The notes under the pieces: generated by a model
What the model saw: only the letters and a program-made list of their open reading frames with translations
Told to the model about the DNA's origin: nothing
Databases searched by the model: none
DNA from: Desulforhopalus singaporensis
Lineage (GTDB): Bacteria; Desulfobacterota; Desulfobulbia; Desulfobulbales; Desulfocapsaceae
Reading direction: 5' to 3'
NCBI RefSeq assembly: GCF_900104445.1
Contig: NZ_FNJI01000001.1
Coordinates: 62,001-126,000, forward strand
DNA: 64,000 nt
Shown here: positions 41,540-51,488 of the stretch, piece after piece
How the letters are laid out: every line of letters begins with the position of its first letter
How positions within the stretch are numbered: position 1 is the stretch's first letter
Translations under genes and position numbers: made by a program

Positions 41540-42550
41540 ATGAGTCATTGGGAATGTGGAGTGTGCGGGTACGTTCACAAGGAGGAAAAGCCGCCTGAGG
41601 CGTGTCCGGTCTGTGAAGCACCGGAAAAGATGTTTACGGAAAAACCGGCTGAACCACAGCAGGTTGAACCACAACAGGCAAACGACAGCGGGACAACCGC
41701 AGTAACAACCAACAGGAGCGAACCGGCTGATCCGCCCAAGCAGGTCAAGACCTGGCGATGCACTGTCTCCGGGTATCTGCATACCGGTGTCGAACCACCG
41801 GAAAAATGCCCGATATGTGAGGCGACCGCCGACCAGTTCGAGGAAGTAACCGATACCGACAGTCATCTCCCTGTCGCTCAAACCGAAAAAGAGACCGCGG
41901 CACGCTGGAAATGTACCGTATGCGGATATATTCATGAAGGGGATGCGCCCCCGGCGAAATGTCCTGTATGCGCGGCGCCCGCATCCATGTTCGTTCCGAT
42001 TGATGAGGAAGGCAACGATCTGGCCGAACCTCCGAAAGTGGCTGTTGAGCCGATTAGCCTGCCGATCGGCGGGAAAAAAAAGAAAAAGATTGGAACCAGG
42101 ATCCTTGGCTGGCTGGCATCGCTCAGCCTGAAACTTCACCTGCACCCGATCAGTGCCCATTTTCCCAATGGAATCTTACCCGCGGTGGTCATCTTCTTGC
42201 TGATGGCCGTGTTTTTGGAGAATGCGGTTTTGGGGACTGTCGCTTACTGTAACCTGATCTTTACACTGATCATGCTTCCCCCTGTGCTGTTAACCGGATA
42301 CCTTGAGTGGCAAAAGAGGTACAAGGGGATCAAGAGCGCGATCTTTATTACCAAGATCACCTGCGCTGTTATCGTTCTTTTCTGCGTTAATATCCTGGTG
42401 TTCTGGAGAGTGATCGACCCGCAGGTCCTGGCCCCGGAATCACCGTACCAGCTCGTCTATCTGGCAACATCCGGAGTCATGATCGCTGCTGCGGCCATTG
42501 CGGGGCATCTTGGCGGAAAGCTTGTTTTCGGTACAAGAAACAGTCAGTAA
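41540..42550 (+). CDS. Triple rubredoxin-like membrane protein
   Basis: 336 residues. Three rubredoxin/rubrerythrin-type zinc or iron modules lie in the first 165 residues: WECGVCGYVH...CPVC, WRCTVSGYLH...CPIC, and WKCTVCGYIH...CPVC. The second has Ser where the second Cys should be (CTVSG). A linker with KKKKK leads to four membrane helices of the DUF2231 type (HPISAHFPNGILPAVVIFLLMAVFL; LIFTLIMLPPVLLTGYLEWQKRYKG). Suggests a membrane electron-transfer or redox-sensing protein with the rubredoxin modules in the cytosol. Single-gene transcript ending at a strong hairpin. Confidence 0.85.
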   Translation: MSHWECGVCGYVHKEEKPPEACPVCEAPEKMFTEKPAEPQQVEPQQANDSGTTAVTTNRSEPADPPKQVKTWRCTVSGYLHTGVEPPEKCPICEATADQFEEVTDTDSHLPVAQTEKETAARWKCTVCGYIHEGDAPPAKCPVCAAPASMFVPIDEEGNDLAEPPKVAVEPISLPIGGKKKKKIGTRILGWLASLSLKLHLHPISAHFPNGILPAVVIFLLMAVFLENAVLGTVAYCNLIFTLIMLPPVLLTGYLEWQKRYKGIKSAIFITKITCAVIVLFCVNILVFWRVIDPQVLAPESPYQLVYLATSGVMIAAAAIAGHLGGKLVFGTRNSQ

Positions 42551-42596
42551 CCCTGGATAACTGCTGGTTTTTCCAGCGGGCCGCATACAACCGCAA

Positions 42597-42642
42597 CACC
42601 GATACAGCTTTACCCGCCCCGCCGGGTAAAGCTGTATCGGTG
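42597..42642. terminator. Strong bidirectional hairpin
   Basis: A perfect 20-bp stem (arms 42597-42616 and 42623-42642, starting CACCGATACAGC) with a 6-base loop, between the rubredoxin protein (+) and the CBS-ACT protein (-). No U-tract either side, but the stem is exceptionally stable. Confidence 0.7.
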
Positions 42643-42673
42643 CGCCACTTCCACCAACCTTCGCTGTCGCCCC

Positions 42674-43348
42674 TTACGTGGTGGGGAGATAGGGGGTGAT
42701 GTCTTTTTCATACTGGGTTTTCACTTTGAATCCCTTGGCGGTCAACGCGTCCACGGCTTTGGTTCCGTCGGCCGATCCGACCCGGATGAGCAGCTGGGTT
42801 ATTCCCGGATAATCCTCCTCTGGCCAGCAAAAAAGACTGAGTATGTTCACTCCGGCATCCCTCAAGGTGGCCGACACTTGAGCCAGCTGTCCCAGGGAGT
42901 CGACCACAAACAGGCCGAGCCTTAACGAGTCGTCGCTGATGCCGATCGCTTTTAGCAGCACGCTCATTACGTCGGTACTGGTGATAATTCCCGCGAGCTT
43001 GTCGCCCTCCATGACCGGAAGGGAGCCTATCCGGTGCTGCTGCATGATAAACGCTGCGCGTTCTATGGTGGTACTGGTGGGCACCGTTACTACGGTCTTG
43101 ATCATTACCATCGACGCTGTCACTTTTTGCAGCAGGTAGTTGAGTTCATGGGTTGACAGCGAGGTTGCCGGAGAAGCCCAATATTGTTTGATATCGCGAT
43201 TGGCGACGATACCCACCAGCTTCTGGTTCCGGTCGACGACCAGCAGGTGGTCGATCTTCTTTTCTTCAAGAAGATTCCTGGCGTCCACCAGGCTGGTGTC
43301 CGGAGATATGGTGATCAGGTTGGTACGCATTATTCTACCGATATACAT
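42674..43348 (-). CDS. CBS-pair protein with C-terminal ACT domain
   Basis: 224 residues. Two CBS motifs (MRTNLITISPDTSLVDARNLLEEKKIDHLLVVD...GIVANRDI and VVTVPTSTTIERAAFIMQQHRIGSLPVMEGDKLAGIITSTDVM) bind adenine nucleotides, followed by an ACT-like domain (LRLGLFVVDSLGQLAQVSATLRDAGVNILSLFCW) that usually binds an amino acid. Likely an allosteric regulator. It is divergent from the IorA operon, whose products act on aromatic 2-oxo acids, but a link is only positional. Confidence 0.88.
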   Translation of the reverse strand: MYIGRIMRTNLITISPDTSLVDARNLLEEKKIDHLLVVDRNQKLVGIVANRDIKQYWASPATSLSTHELNYLLQKVTASMVMIKTVVTVPTSTTIERAAFIMQQHRIGSLPVMEGDKLAGIITSTDVMSVLLKAIGISDDSLRLGLFVVDSLGQLAQVSATLRDAGVNILSLFCWPEEDYPGITQLLIRVGSADGTKAVDALTAKGFKVKTQYEKDITPYLPTT

Positions 43349-43735
43349 GACGATTATCCTCCATGAGAGATTGCCGGCGGCGCCTGGGCCGTTTATAAAC
43401 CAACAACTCTATCCCGGGTAACGAGTCAGGCGTCCAGAGTACAGTTGCCGGGGAGTTGTCAGAGTGAAACAATTATCTGTATGTTATGGTAAAAATACAT
43501 CATTTTCCAAAGGATAAAAGACCCTGGCGACAGTTGTCAGGTTGTTTTTACCGACAACTAATGCAAAATATATGGCACTATTCAGCCGGGTGAAAAAAAA
43601 CTTGCCTGATAGGCGTTGTTCGGAGTAGTCTGCACTGTTATTCTCAGCGGTATGTTTCCTTCGTTTGCCTGCAGGATGAGCGGAGGGTATGGCTGGTAAC
43701 ACCCCAAAGTCAATTTTATTTTTTCAGGAGAAGAT
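43349..43735. other. Divergent promoter region upstream of iorA
   Basis: About 390 bp without a gene. It contains AGTTGTC (43532-43538) and GACAACT (43553-43559), a 7-bp inverted repeat with a 14-base spacer, a possible operator. Nothing else recognised. Confidence 0.4.
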
Positions 43736-45547
43736 GTGGCTACAATAAATGATGATCTGCTCTGGATGTCCGGTAACGAGGCGATCGCTCTGGGAGCGTT
43801 CGAGGCCGGGGTAACGGTCGCCTCAGGGTATCCGGGGACACCCTCTACAGAGATAATGGAAAACCTCTCCACCTATGAAGGGGTATATACCGAATGGGCG
43901 CCGAATGAAAAAGTCGGGCTCGAGGTGGCGATCGGCGCAAGTTTTGCCGGCGGCCGCGCTCTTGCAACCATGAAACATGTGGGTGTCAATGTTGCTGCCG
44001 ACCCGCTTTTTACTGCATCATATACCGGAGTGTGCGGTGGTCTGGTACTGGTAAGTGCCGATGATCCGGAAATGCACTCATCCCAGAACGAACAGGATAA
44101 CAGGAACTACGCCTTTGCCGCCAAATTGCCGATGCTCGAACCTTCCGATCCCCGGGAGGCAAAAGAGATGGTCAAGCTGGCCTTCGAGTTGAGCGAAGAC
44201 TTCGATACGCCGTTTATCCTGCGGATAACCACCAGGGTATCCCATGTGAAAGGTGTTGTCGGCAAGGGCGAAAAACGCGATTCCCATGCCCAGTGCAACA
44301 TCAACAAGATTCCCGGCAAGCTGGTCATGCTGCCAGCGGTGGCCAGGAAAAGAAGAGCGGTCGTCGAAGATCGGATGGCAAAACTGCGTGAGTTTGCCGA
44401 AACGTTTCCCTTGAATCGCATCGAGGAAGGGGACACCAGCAGAGGGATCATTACCTCGGGGGTATCGTATCTTTATGTTAAGGAGGCTTTCCCCGATGCG
44501 GCAGTACTCAAGCTCGGCATGAGCTGGCCTCTGCCGGAAAACAAGATACGTGAGTTTGCCGAAACGGTTGACGAGCTCATTGTGGTGGAAGAGCTCGATC
44601 CGTTTCTGGAGACCCATATAAAGGCGATGGGGATAAAATGCAAAGGCAAGGAGCTGATCCCCAACCAGGGGGAACTGAACACTTCCATTGTCAGGCGGGC
44701 GCTTGATCCCGGTTATGAGCAGGATCTTTTCGCCCCAGTGGAACTGCCCAACAGGCCGCCGAATATGTGTGCCGGTTGTCCCCACAGGGGAATATTTTTC
44801 AACCTGTCCCGGATGAAAGTCTTTGTTTCCGGAGATATCGGTTGTTATACCCTGGGCTTTCTGCCGCCTCTTTCGGCCATGGATTCATGTGTCTGCATGG
44901 GGGCTTCCGTCTCCATCGCCCACGGCATGGCCAAGGCGCTTGGTGAGGGCGGTCATGACAAGGTGGTTTCCGTTATCGGCGACTCCACCTTCATCCACTC
45001 CGGCATAACCGGGCTGATTAACTCGGTGTACAACAAATCCGCCGCAACTCTTATTATTCTCGACAACCGGATCACGGCGATGACTGGCCAACAGCAGAAC
45101 CCGGCCAGCGGCTATTCCATCAAGGGGGAGGTTGCCCCGGAGCTTGATCTGGAGCAGTTATGCCGGGCGGTTGGGGTGAAACATGTCTACAAGGTAAATC
45201 CGCACGATATCGTCGAAACCAGGAAAGTGCTCAAGGAGGCCGTGGCTCTCGACGAGCAGGCGGTTGTTATCTCCGAAGCTCCCTGCGTGCTGTTGCCGGA
45301 GATGAAAGAGCGGCAGCCGGTGTCCTATTTTACCAACCAGGAAAACTGTGTCGGCTGTATGTCCTGCATTCGCCTCGGATGTCCGGCTATCAGCTGGACT
45401 CCATTTGCCGAAGGCGAAGCCGAACAGCGCGGTTATCGTAAGAAGCAGCAGGGGTTGTCAAAAATTGATGAAATCATCTGCAACGACTGCGGACAGTGCG
45501 CATCGCTGTGCAAATTCAATGCTATCACCCGTGGGGAGGAAAAATAA
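43736..45547 (+). CDS. iorA: Indolepyruvate:ferredoxin oxidoreductase, alpha subunit (IorA)
   Basis: 603 residues from a GTG with AGGAG upstream. It carries the pyruvate-ferredoxin-like N-terminal pyrimidine-binding domain (GNEAIALGAFEAGVTVASGYPGTPSTEIMENL), the TPP-binding region (GDIGCYTLGFLPPLSAMDSCVCMGASVSIAHGM; GDSTFIHSGITGL) and a C-terminal 2x[4Fe-4S] ferredoxin (CVGCMSCIRLGC; CNDCGQCASLC). With IorB it oxidatively decarboxylates aryl pyruvates to aryl-acetyl-CoA, reducing ferredoxin. Used in aromatic amino acid degradation. Confidence 0.95.
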   Translation: MATINDDLLWMSGNEAIALGAFEAGVTVASGYPGTPSTEIMENLSTYEGVYTEWAPNEKVGLEVAIGASFAGGRALATMKHVGVNVAADPLFTASYTGVCGGLVLVSADDPEMHSSQNEQDNRNYAFAAKLPMLEPSDPREAKEMVKLAFELSEDFDTPFILRITTRVSHVKGVVGKGEKRDSHAQCNINKIPGKLVMLPAVARKRRAVVEDRMAKLREFAETFPLNRIEEGDTSRGIITSGVSYLYVKEAFPDAAVLKLGMSWPLPENKIREFAETVDELIVVEELDPFLETHIKAMGIKCKGKELIPNQGELNTSIVRRALDPGYEQDLFAPVELPNRPPNMCAGCPHRGIFFNLSRMKVFVSGDIGCYTLGFLPPLSAMDSCVCMGASVSIAHGMAKALGEGGHDKVVSVIGDSTFIHSGITGLINSVYNKSAATLIILDNRITAMTGQQQNPASGYSIKGEVAPELDLEQLCRAVGVKHVYKVNPHDIVETRKVLKEAVALDEQAVVISEAPCVLLPEMKERQPVSYFTNQENCVGCMSCIRLGCPAISWTPFAEGEAEQRGYRKKQQGLSKIDEIICNDCGQCASLCKFNAITRGEEK

Positions 45548-46128
45548 TGGAAGAAACAGGGAACATCCTCTTTTCGGGGGTTGGCGGGCAAGGCATACTC
45601 CTGGCCAGTGAGGTAACGGTATACGCGCTCCTTGAAGCGGGGTATGACGCGAAAAAAAGCGAAGTGCACGGAATGGCGCAGCGGGGTGGCTCGGTTACCG
45701 CCCAGCTGAGGTACGGCAAGAAAGTGTACTCGCCGCTTATCGAACCGGGTGGTGCGGATATACAGATGGCTTTTGAGATGATGGAGGCTGTTCGTTACCT
45801 GCCCTACCTTCACAAGGGCAGCAGGGTAATCGTCAACACACAGAAGATTCTCCCGCCATCCGTGGCAACGGGGCAGGCGGAGTATCCGGAAAACGTGCTG
45901 GATCAATTGACCGAGCGCAACATAGAGGTCGTTGTCGTCGACGCATTTGATCTGGCCCAGGGTGTTGGTGAGGTGCGTACCGCCAATGTTGTTATGGTCG
46001 GTGCCCTCTCTACTTTTTTGCCGATCGACCCCGGCGTGTTTGAAAATGTGATTCAGACCAGGGTTCCGGCAAGGTTTAGGGAAGTTAACCTGCGCGCTTT
46101 TGATGCGGGCAGAAAAGCCAGCGAATAA
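45547..46128 (+). CDS. iorB: Indolepyruvate:ferredoxin oxidoreductase, beta subunit (IorB)
   Basis: 193 residues of the 2-oxoacid oxidoreductase gamma/beta domain: [39 protein letters not shown] and KLL-like helices. The start ATG overlaps the iorA stop (TAATG), so the two subunits are co-translated. It forms the catalytic complex with IorA. Confidence 0.95.
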   Translation: MEETGNILFSGVGGQGILLASEVTVYALLEAGYDAKKSEVHGMAQRGGSVTAQLRYGKKVYSPLIEPGGADIQMAFEMMEAVRYLPYLHKGSRVIVNTQKILPPSVATGQAEYPENVLDQLTERNIEVVVVDAFDLAQGVGEVRTANVVMVGALSTFLPIDPGVFENVIQTRVPARFREVNLRAFDAGRKASE

Positions 46129-46144
46129 CAAGGGGGGGGACGAA

Positions 46145-47455
46145 ATGTCATTGACGTATTGGGAAGAAGAAATAGAAACTCTGCCCAGGGTTGGTCTTGA
46201 ATCGATACAGCTCAGGCGGTTGCAGCACCTTGTCGCCAGGGTTTACCGGACGGTGAAACCGTATCGCGTTAAAATGGAAGAGGCGGGGGTAAAGCCAGAG
46301 GATATTAAGACGCTCAGCGATTTATCCCGGCTTCCCTTTACGGTTAAAAATGACCTCAGAGACAACTATCCGTTCGGGCTGTTTACCGTGCCCCTCGACG
46401 AGGTTGTACGGGTACACGCCTCTTCTGGAACAACGGGCAAACCGACGGTTGTCGGGTATACCCAGAAGGATATCGAGACCTGGTCCAACGTGATGGCAAG
46501 AGCGCTGTGCTGCGCCGGCGCTACCAAGGGGGACATGGTCCATAACGCCTACGGGTATGGACTTTTCACCGGCGGGCTCGGAGCCCATTACGGCATCGAA
46601 CGTCTGGGGGCTACGGTAATCCCTGTGTCCGGAGGAAATTCCAAGCGGCAGATCAATATCATGAGGGATTTTGGTTCGACGGTGCTGCTGTCTACTCCTT
46701 CCTACGCGTTGAACCTGGCCGATGCCATGGACTCGATGCATGTGGATCCCAAGTCTTTGTCTCTGCGTGTCGGTATTTTCGGGGCGGAACCGTGGAGCGA
46801 GAACATGCGTGAAGAGGTTGAACGCAAACTCAACCTGAAGGCAACCGATATCTACGGCCTGTCGGAAGTGATGGGGCCCGGAGTCGCCCAGGAGTGTCTG
46901 CACAGCGACAGGGGAATGCATATTTTTGAAGATCATTTTCTTCCCGAAATCATTGATCCCGACACCGGGGAAGTGCTGCCGCCGGGGGAAAAGGGTGAGC
47001 TCGTCTTCACCACTCTCACCAAGGAAGCTTTCCCGATTATCAGGTACCGCACCAAGGATATATCCAGACTCTATTACGAGACGTGTGCCTGCGGTCGCAC
47101 CCTGGTAAGGATGGAGAAGGTGACCGGCAGAACCGACGACATGCTCATCATTCGCGGAGTCAACGTCTTTCCGTCACAAGTAGAACATGTACTGATGGGT
47201 GTTGAAGGGGTTGAGCCCCATTACCAGATAGTGGTGGAACGCGAGGGCAACCTCGATACCATGGAGGTACAGGTTGAGGTGAGTGAAGGGCTGTTCTCCG
47301 ATGAAATCCGGGTTCTTGAAAAGCTCTCGAGACATATCCAGAAAGAGATCAAGGATCTTCTGGGGGTGACCTGTAAAGTGAAGCTGGTGGAGCCCAAGAG
47401 CATCCAGCGGAGCGAAGGCAAGGCGCAGAGGGTTATCGATAACCGTAAAATCTGA
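46145..47455 (+). CDS. Phenylacetate-CoA ligase-type aryl-CoA ligase (first copy)
   Basis: 436 residues, PaaK family. AMP-forming motif [16 protein letters not shown], the signature [47 protein letters not shown] and the C-terminal lid ... [20 protein letters not shown]. It activates phenylacetate-type acids to CoA esters with ATP; with IorAB running in reverse or to harvest ATP it can also release the acid. A second paralog lies at 47977. Start at 46145 follows a GGGGGGGA ribosome site. Confidence 0.93.
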   Translation: MSLTYWEEEIETLPRVGLESIQLRRLQHLVARVYRTVKPYRVKMEEAGVKPEDIKTLSDLSRLPFTVKNDLRDNYPFGLFTVPLDEVVRVHASSGTTGKPTVVGYTQKDIETWSNVMARALCCAGATKGDMVHNAYGYGLFTGGLGAHYGIERLGATVIPVSGGNSKRQINIMRDFGSTVLLSTPSYALNLADAMDSMHVDPKSLSLRVGIFGAEPWSENMREEVERKLNLKATDIYGLSEVMGPGVAQECLHSDRGMHIFEDHFLPEIIDPDTGEVLPPGEKGELVFTTLTKEAFPIIRYRTKDISRLYYETCACGRTLVRMEKVTGRTDDMLIIRGVNVFPSQVEHVLMGVEGVEPHYQIVVEREGNLDTMEVQVEVSEGLFSDEIRVLEKLSRHIQKEIKDLLGVTCKVKLVEPKSIQRSEGKAQRVIDNRKI

Positions 47456-47469
47456 AAAGTGAGGAAATC

Positions 47470-47901
47470 ATGCTGGTAGAACAAATTGCGGTTTTTTTAG
47501 AGAATAAATCGGGAAGACTTGCTGAAATCACGACCGTCCTCGCCGACGCGGGTGTCAATATCCGGGCTCTGTCGGTCGCCGATACGGCCGATTTCGGAAT
47601 CCTGAGACTAATAGTCGACAAGGTGGAAAAGGCCAAGGAGGTTCTTCGCGACAAAGGTTTTACCGTGGGTAAAACCCATGTTATCGCCGTTGAGGTGGAA
47701 GACAGGACCGGCGGACTCGCCAAGGTTCTGTCCTGTCTCAAGGAGGCAAATATCAACGTGGAGTATATGTACGCCTTTGTAAACAGAACCGGCGAAAATG
47801 CAGTGTTGATCTTTCGCTTTGAGAAAATGGAAGAAGCTATCAAGACTTTGAAAAAAGGCGGTTTTACCATTATCTCAAGGGAGCAGATTTGTGCTCTTTA
47901 G
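47470..47901 (+). CDS. Tandem ACT-domain protein
   Basis: 143 residues made of two ACT domains ([35 protein letters not shown] and [34 protein letters not shown]), as in the small amino-acid-binding proteins that often accompany PaaK-type ligases in anaerobes. Probably senses an aromatic amino acid and regulates the neighbouring ligases or oxidoreductase. Stop is TAG. Confidence 0.9.
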   Translation: MLVEQIAVFLENKSGRLAEITTVLADAGVNIRALSVADTADFGILRLIVDKVEKAKEVLRDKGFTVGKTHVIAVEVEDRTGGLAKVLSCLKEANINVEYMYAFVNRTGENAVLIFRFEKMEEAIKTLKKGGFTIISREQICAL

Positions 47902-47976
47902 CAGGGGGTAATTCGTCTTACGAGTCCTGCAGGTTCGTGTAGCGTTTAGGTTAATTCAAAAAAATGTTGGATACGC

Positions 47977-49275
47977 ATGTATTGGCAAAAGGAACAAGAG
48001 TGTCTGGCCCGTCCCGATCTTGAGAAACTTCAGCTTGAAAGGCTTGTCAAAACCCTGAAACGGGTCGGAACCAATGTGCCGTTTTACCGGAATAAATTCC
48101 AGGAGCAAAACCTCGATCCGGAAAAAATCACCTCGTTAGAGGATATACGCAAATTTCCCTTCACCATGAAGCAGGATCTTCGGGATAATTATCCCTACGG
48201 GCTGTTTGCGGTACCGTTGCGCGATGTGGTGAGGGTTCATTCCTCTTCCGGCACCACCGGGATGGCAACAGTTGTCGGCTACAGCAAGAAAGATATCGTC
48301 ACCTGGTCCAATCTTGTGGCCAGAATTCTCTGCGGCGCCGGGGTTACCGCCGACGATGTCATACAGATCGCTTTTGGTTACGGTCTTTTTACCGGCGGAT
48401 TCGGTCTGCATTACGGAGCCGAGCGGTTGGGGGCGTCTGTCATCCCGATATCCGCCGGTAACACCAAGCGACAGATTCAGATCATGCAGGATTTCAAGAC
48501 CACTGCCCTGGTCTGTACCCCGTCCTATGCGCTGAAAATGGCCGACGTGATGATGGACATGGGGATCAACCCCAACGGCCTGTCGCTGCGCTATGGACTG
48601 TTCGGTGCCGAGCCGTGGTCCGAGGGGATGAGAAAGGAAATCAACGAACGGCTGGGTATCAAGGCCACCGACAATTATGGTCTCTCCGAGGTGCTGGGAC
48701 CCGGCGTGGCCGGTGAGTGCCAGCAATGTAATGGGCTGCACGTCAATGAAGACCACTTCCTCGTTGAGATCCTCAACCCTGAAACCCTGGAGCCTGTCGC
48801 TCCGGGCGAGGTCGGCGAGCTCGTCATAACAACGCTCACCAAGGAGGCTTTCCCGGTGATTCGTTACCGCACCAGGGATCTTACCCGGCAGATCGCCGAA
48901 CCGTGTCCCTGCGGACGCACCTTCATCAGGGTGTCGAGGATGATGGGCCGTTCCGACGACATGCTGATCATCAAGGGAGTAAACGTTTTCCCGACCCAGA
49001 TCGAGTCGATACTGTTCGATATAGAGGGTACCGAACCTCACTATCGCCTGATCGTTGAAAGAGAAAACAACGAAGACAAGCTTACAGTCATGGTGGAGGT
49101 TGTCGAGTCGCTTTTCTTCGACGAGATGAGAAAGCAGCGGACCCTAGTTGAAAGCATCAAGAGACGGATGGCGTCGGAGCTCGGGATCGGGGTGCAGATA
49201 AAGCTTGTTGAAGAGAGGACCCTTGAGCGATTTGAAGGCAAGGGCGACCGGGTCATCGATAAACGGAAGTTGTAA
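47977..49275 (+). CDS. Phenylacetate-CoA ligase-type aryl-CoA ligase (second copy)
   Basis: 432 residues, close in motif order to the first copy: [67 protein letters not shown]. The pair may use different aryl acids such as phenylacetate and indoleacetate, or 4-hydroxyphenylacetate. Part of the operon iorA-iorB-paaK-ACT-paaK. Confidence 0.93.
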   Translation: MYWQKEQECLARPDLEKLQLERLVKTLKRVGTNVPFYRNKFQEQNLDPEKITSLEDIRKFPFTMKQDLRDNYPYGLFAVPLRDVVRVHSSSGTTGMATVVGYSKKDIVTWSNLVARILCGAGVTADDVIQIAFGYGLFTGGFGLHYGAERLGASVIPISAGNTKRQIQIMQDFKTTALVCTPSYALKMADVMMDMGINPNGLSLRYGLFGAEPWSEGMRKEINERLGIKATDNYGLSEVLGPGVAGECQQCNGLHVNEDHFLVEILNPETLEPVAPGEVGELVITTLTKEAFPVIRYRTRDLTRQIAEPCPCGRTFIRVSRMMGRSDDMLIIKGVNVFPTQIESILFDIEGTEPHYRLIVERENNEDKLTVMVEVVESLFFDEMRKQRTLVESIKRRMASELGIGVQIKLVEERTLERFEGKGDRVIDKRKL

Positions 49276-49295
49276 AAAAGGGTCAGGAGTAATTG

Positions 49296-49931
49296 ATGGA
49301 TTTTTTACACGGAATTCTGGTGCTGACCCTGGTGCATACCCTGGCCGCAGCTGCACCCGGACCCGATTTTGTTTTCGTCACCCAGCGGACACTGTCAGGC
49401 GGCAGACGCGCCGGGTTGCTGACAAGTCTTGGGATCGCCCTCGGACTTTCGGTGCATATAACCTACTCAGCTTTCGGGTTGGCTGCCGTTATCGCCCATT
49501 CGGCTGAACTGCTGTGGTGGGTGAAAATCGGCGGCGGCTGTTACCTTATTTATCTCGGGATAAACGGGTTGAAATCAAAACCAAAGACGGGCTCGATCGC
49601 CTGCGGGGCGCCGGGATCCGGCGGATCAATGGTCAAGACCGTCGGGGCGGGGTTTCTGTGTAATGCGCTTAACCCGAAGGCTCCGATATACTTCGTATCT
49701 CTTTTTACCCTGGTGCTGTCTCCGGACATGCCGGTGTTTCATGTCGTGGTTTACGGGGTGTGGCTCATGATCATCCAACTGCTCTGGTTTTCTTTTGTGG
49801 TCGTGGTGCTGTCTATTCCGGCGGTCAATGAAAAGGTTCTGCGTACCGGGCACTGGATTGACAGGTTGTTGGGCGGAGCCATGATTGGTCTTGGCATGAA
49901 GCTGTTGTTTTCCCGTGCGGCTTCTTCGTAA
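49296..49931 (+). CDS. LysE/RhtB-family amino acid exporter
   Basis: 211 residues with six membrane helices. The LysE signature PGPDFVFVTQRTLSGGRRAGLLTSLGIALGLSVH is present, and GFLCNALNPKAPIYFVSLF. An ATG at 49296 with AGGAG six bases upstream is preferred over the TTG at 49293. It likely exports an amino acid linked to the adjacent aromatic pathway and is followed by a rho-independent terminator. Confidence 0.9.
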   Translation: MDFLHGILVLTLVHTLAAAAPGPDFVFVTQRTLSGGRRAGLLTSLGIALGLSVHITYSAFGLAAVIAHSAELLWWVKIGGGCYLIYLGINGLKSKPKTGSIACGAPGSGGSMVKTVGAGFLCNALNPKAPIYFVSLFTLVLSPDMPVFHVVVYGVWLMIIQLLWFSFVVVVLSIPAVNEKVLRTGHWIDRLLGGAMIGLGMKLLFSRAASS

Positions 49932-49968
49932 CCAGGCTTGTCGCAGCAGTTTGCAGTTTTTTCCAGGG

Positions 49969-50003
49969 CGCCCGGCCCATATTGGTAAAAGACCGGGCGT
50001 TTT
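49969..50003 (+). terminator. Rho-independent terminator after the LysE-family gene
   Basis: CGCCCGG (49969-49975) pairs with CCGGGCG (49993-49999), followed by TTTT at 50000-50003. Confidence 0.7.
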
Positions 50004-50039
50004 GGGGGAGTTGGTGTAAAGCAGTTGAGGAAAATTTAA

Positions 50040-50402
50040 ATGATACGTTTAATAGATCAGCCGATACTTATTGAGGTAGATGGCGATAGACCAAAAAGAA
50101 TTGAAGAGTTTGTAGGGCGCGTGAACAGCGACACCTCCGAGTTGAGCATCGCCCGGATGAGATCTGTTTCCGGCTGGAGCAAGCCTGGCCAGACCCATGA
50201 GTTCAACGAGTATATCGTCGTTTTAAAAGGTATGCTTCAGGTTGAGACCAGGGCCGGAGTCCGAGAGGTACACCCGGACCAGGCCATAATCGTCACCAAG
50301 GGGGAGTGGGTGCGCTACTCCACCCCCGGAGAAGAAGGCGCCGAATATATCGTCGTCTGTCTGCCCGCTTTTACTGCCTCAAAAGTCAACCTCGACGAGT
50401 GA
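50040..50402 (+). CDS. Single-domain cupin protein
   Basis: 120 residues with one cupin barrel: WSKPGQTHEFNEYIVVLKGMLQVETRAG (metal ligands H and E) and PDQAIIVTKGEWVRYSTP. Small cupins of this kind bind a metal and either act as isomerases or sensors. The gene follows the LysE terminator with a short leader; function unknown. Confidence 0.8.
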   Translation: MIRLIDQPILIEVDGDRPKRIEEFVGRVNSDTSELSIARMRSVSGWSKPGQTHEFNEYIVVLKGMLQVETRAGVREVHPDQAIIVTKGEWVRYSTPGEEGAEYIVVCLPAFTASKVNLDE

Positions 50403-50769
50403 GTTCAGCCCTGTTTGTAAACCCTTGTAAAAGAGATTTTCCCTGATCCCCTGACGAGTGTGCCCGGGCAAATTTGCAGCTTCTGCAGTGTCCCGGTATA
50501 TCCGTCAGGAGATCTCCCCCAGGTGTTTCTGTAGTCTTACAAACCAAACGCTAAGCGGTCAGGGTTACAGCAGGGTGAGGTCCGCCCGTTGCGGCGGGCA
50601 AGCGGCAGGAGCCGCTCAAAAGGTTTGCATAGGATCAGTTGCACCACGCTGAAAACAAGAGGGTGAGTTTTACCTAGACCCGGAAGGAGTGTGTCTTTTT
50701 TTATAAAGCTCAGCTTTGGGATACTGAAAAAAACTGGCAGTTGTTAATAAACAAGAGGAGTTGTTTGCT
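50403..50769. other. Non-coding stretch with possible structured RNA
   Basis: No gene. Between 50575 and 50720 there is a GC-rich segment with short complementary runs (CCGCC/GGCGG around 50582-50598; AGCGGC/GCCGCT near 50602-50618) and a purine-rich piece CCCGGAAGGAG at 50681-50691 followed by TTTTTTT at 50696-50702. It might encode a small RNA or be a long leader for the small gene at 50770. I cannot match it to a known RNA family. Confidence 0.35.
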
Positions 50770-50940
50770 ATGGTTTGGTTGTCCGGTTATGTAGTGATGT
50801 TGTTGTTGATGTCCGTTGCCGCCCTTATTGCTGTACCTGTTACGGTGCTTGGGGTTTCCCTGGTGGTGAAGGTGTTCAGCAGGAAGCCGTACCACAAAAA
50901 GGCGGTGAAGAAAAACGGTTTCAGAATCTGTATCATATAG
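50770..50940 (+). CDS. Small single-pass membrane protein (56 aa)
   Basis: 56 residues: MVWLSGYVVMLLLMSVAALI, more hydrophobic residues to about residue 33, then a basic tail (KVFSRKPYHKKAVKKNGFR). AGAGGAG lies nine bases upstream of the ATG. One membrane helix, with a positively charged C-terminus on the cytosolic side. No known family. Ends TAG. Confidence 0.6.
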   Translation: MVWLSGYVVMLLLMSVAALIAVPVTVLGVSLVVKVFSRKPYHKKAVKKNGFRICII

Positions 50941-51012
50941 AGGCGCGTAATCCTCCGGCCTGCCCCTTAAAACCGGGCAGGCCGGAAAACGGCGTGTTGT
51001 CGGCGGCCCGTT

Positions 51013-51438
51013 CTAGAACAGCAGCACCGGGCAGGCAACGTTGTGCAGTACGTGGTTGGCGACCGAGCCGAAGATCACGTCTCTGATTTTCCCTCCTCCC
51101 TGGTGACGGCCGATCACCAGCAGATCAAAAGCCTGGTCGTTGGCAATGGCCGCTATAGTATAGCGAGGTTCGCCGAATTTTAGAATGATATCAACACCAA
51201 ATCCCTCTTTCTCCAGGTCAGTTTTCGCCCGCTCAAGAAATTTTTTGCCAGCCTTCGTCGCATTTTCCTTGACCATATCTACCTGAAGATCGGGTATCAT
51301 CCGGTAGGCGAGCTGATCGGTGTCGATAACGTGAAGCAGCGTCAGGCTCGTTGCGAACCTGTCTTTGAGTTCGACGATGTTTTGCAGCGTTTTCCTAGCT
51401 GTGGGTGAATCGTCGATCGGTACCAGAATTTTAGGCAT
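51013..51438 (-). CDS. Universal stress protein (UspA family)
   Basis: 141 residues: KILVPIDDSPTARKTLQNIV at the start, and the ATP-binding G-x2-G-x9-G-S element (IGRHQGGGKIRDVIFGSVANHVLHNVACPVLLF) at the end. Directly beside the TRAP transporter genes on the same strand, as often seen for TRAP-associated UspA (TeaD-like) proteins, where it may regulate transport. Confidence 0.92.
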   Translation of the reverse strand: MPKILVPIDDSPTARKTLQNIVELKDRFATSLTLLHVIDTDQLAYRMIPDLQVDMVKENATKAGKKFLERAKTDLEKEGFGVDIILKFGEPRYTIAAIANDQAFDLLVIGRHQGGGKIRDVIFGSVANHVLHNVACPVLLF

Positions 51439-51488
51439 GTATCGGTCTCCATATATACTTGGTTTTCATTGCTGATCTTTTTTAATTA

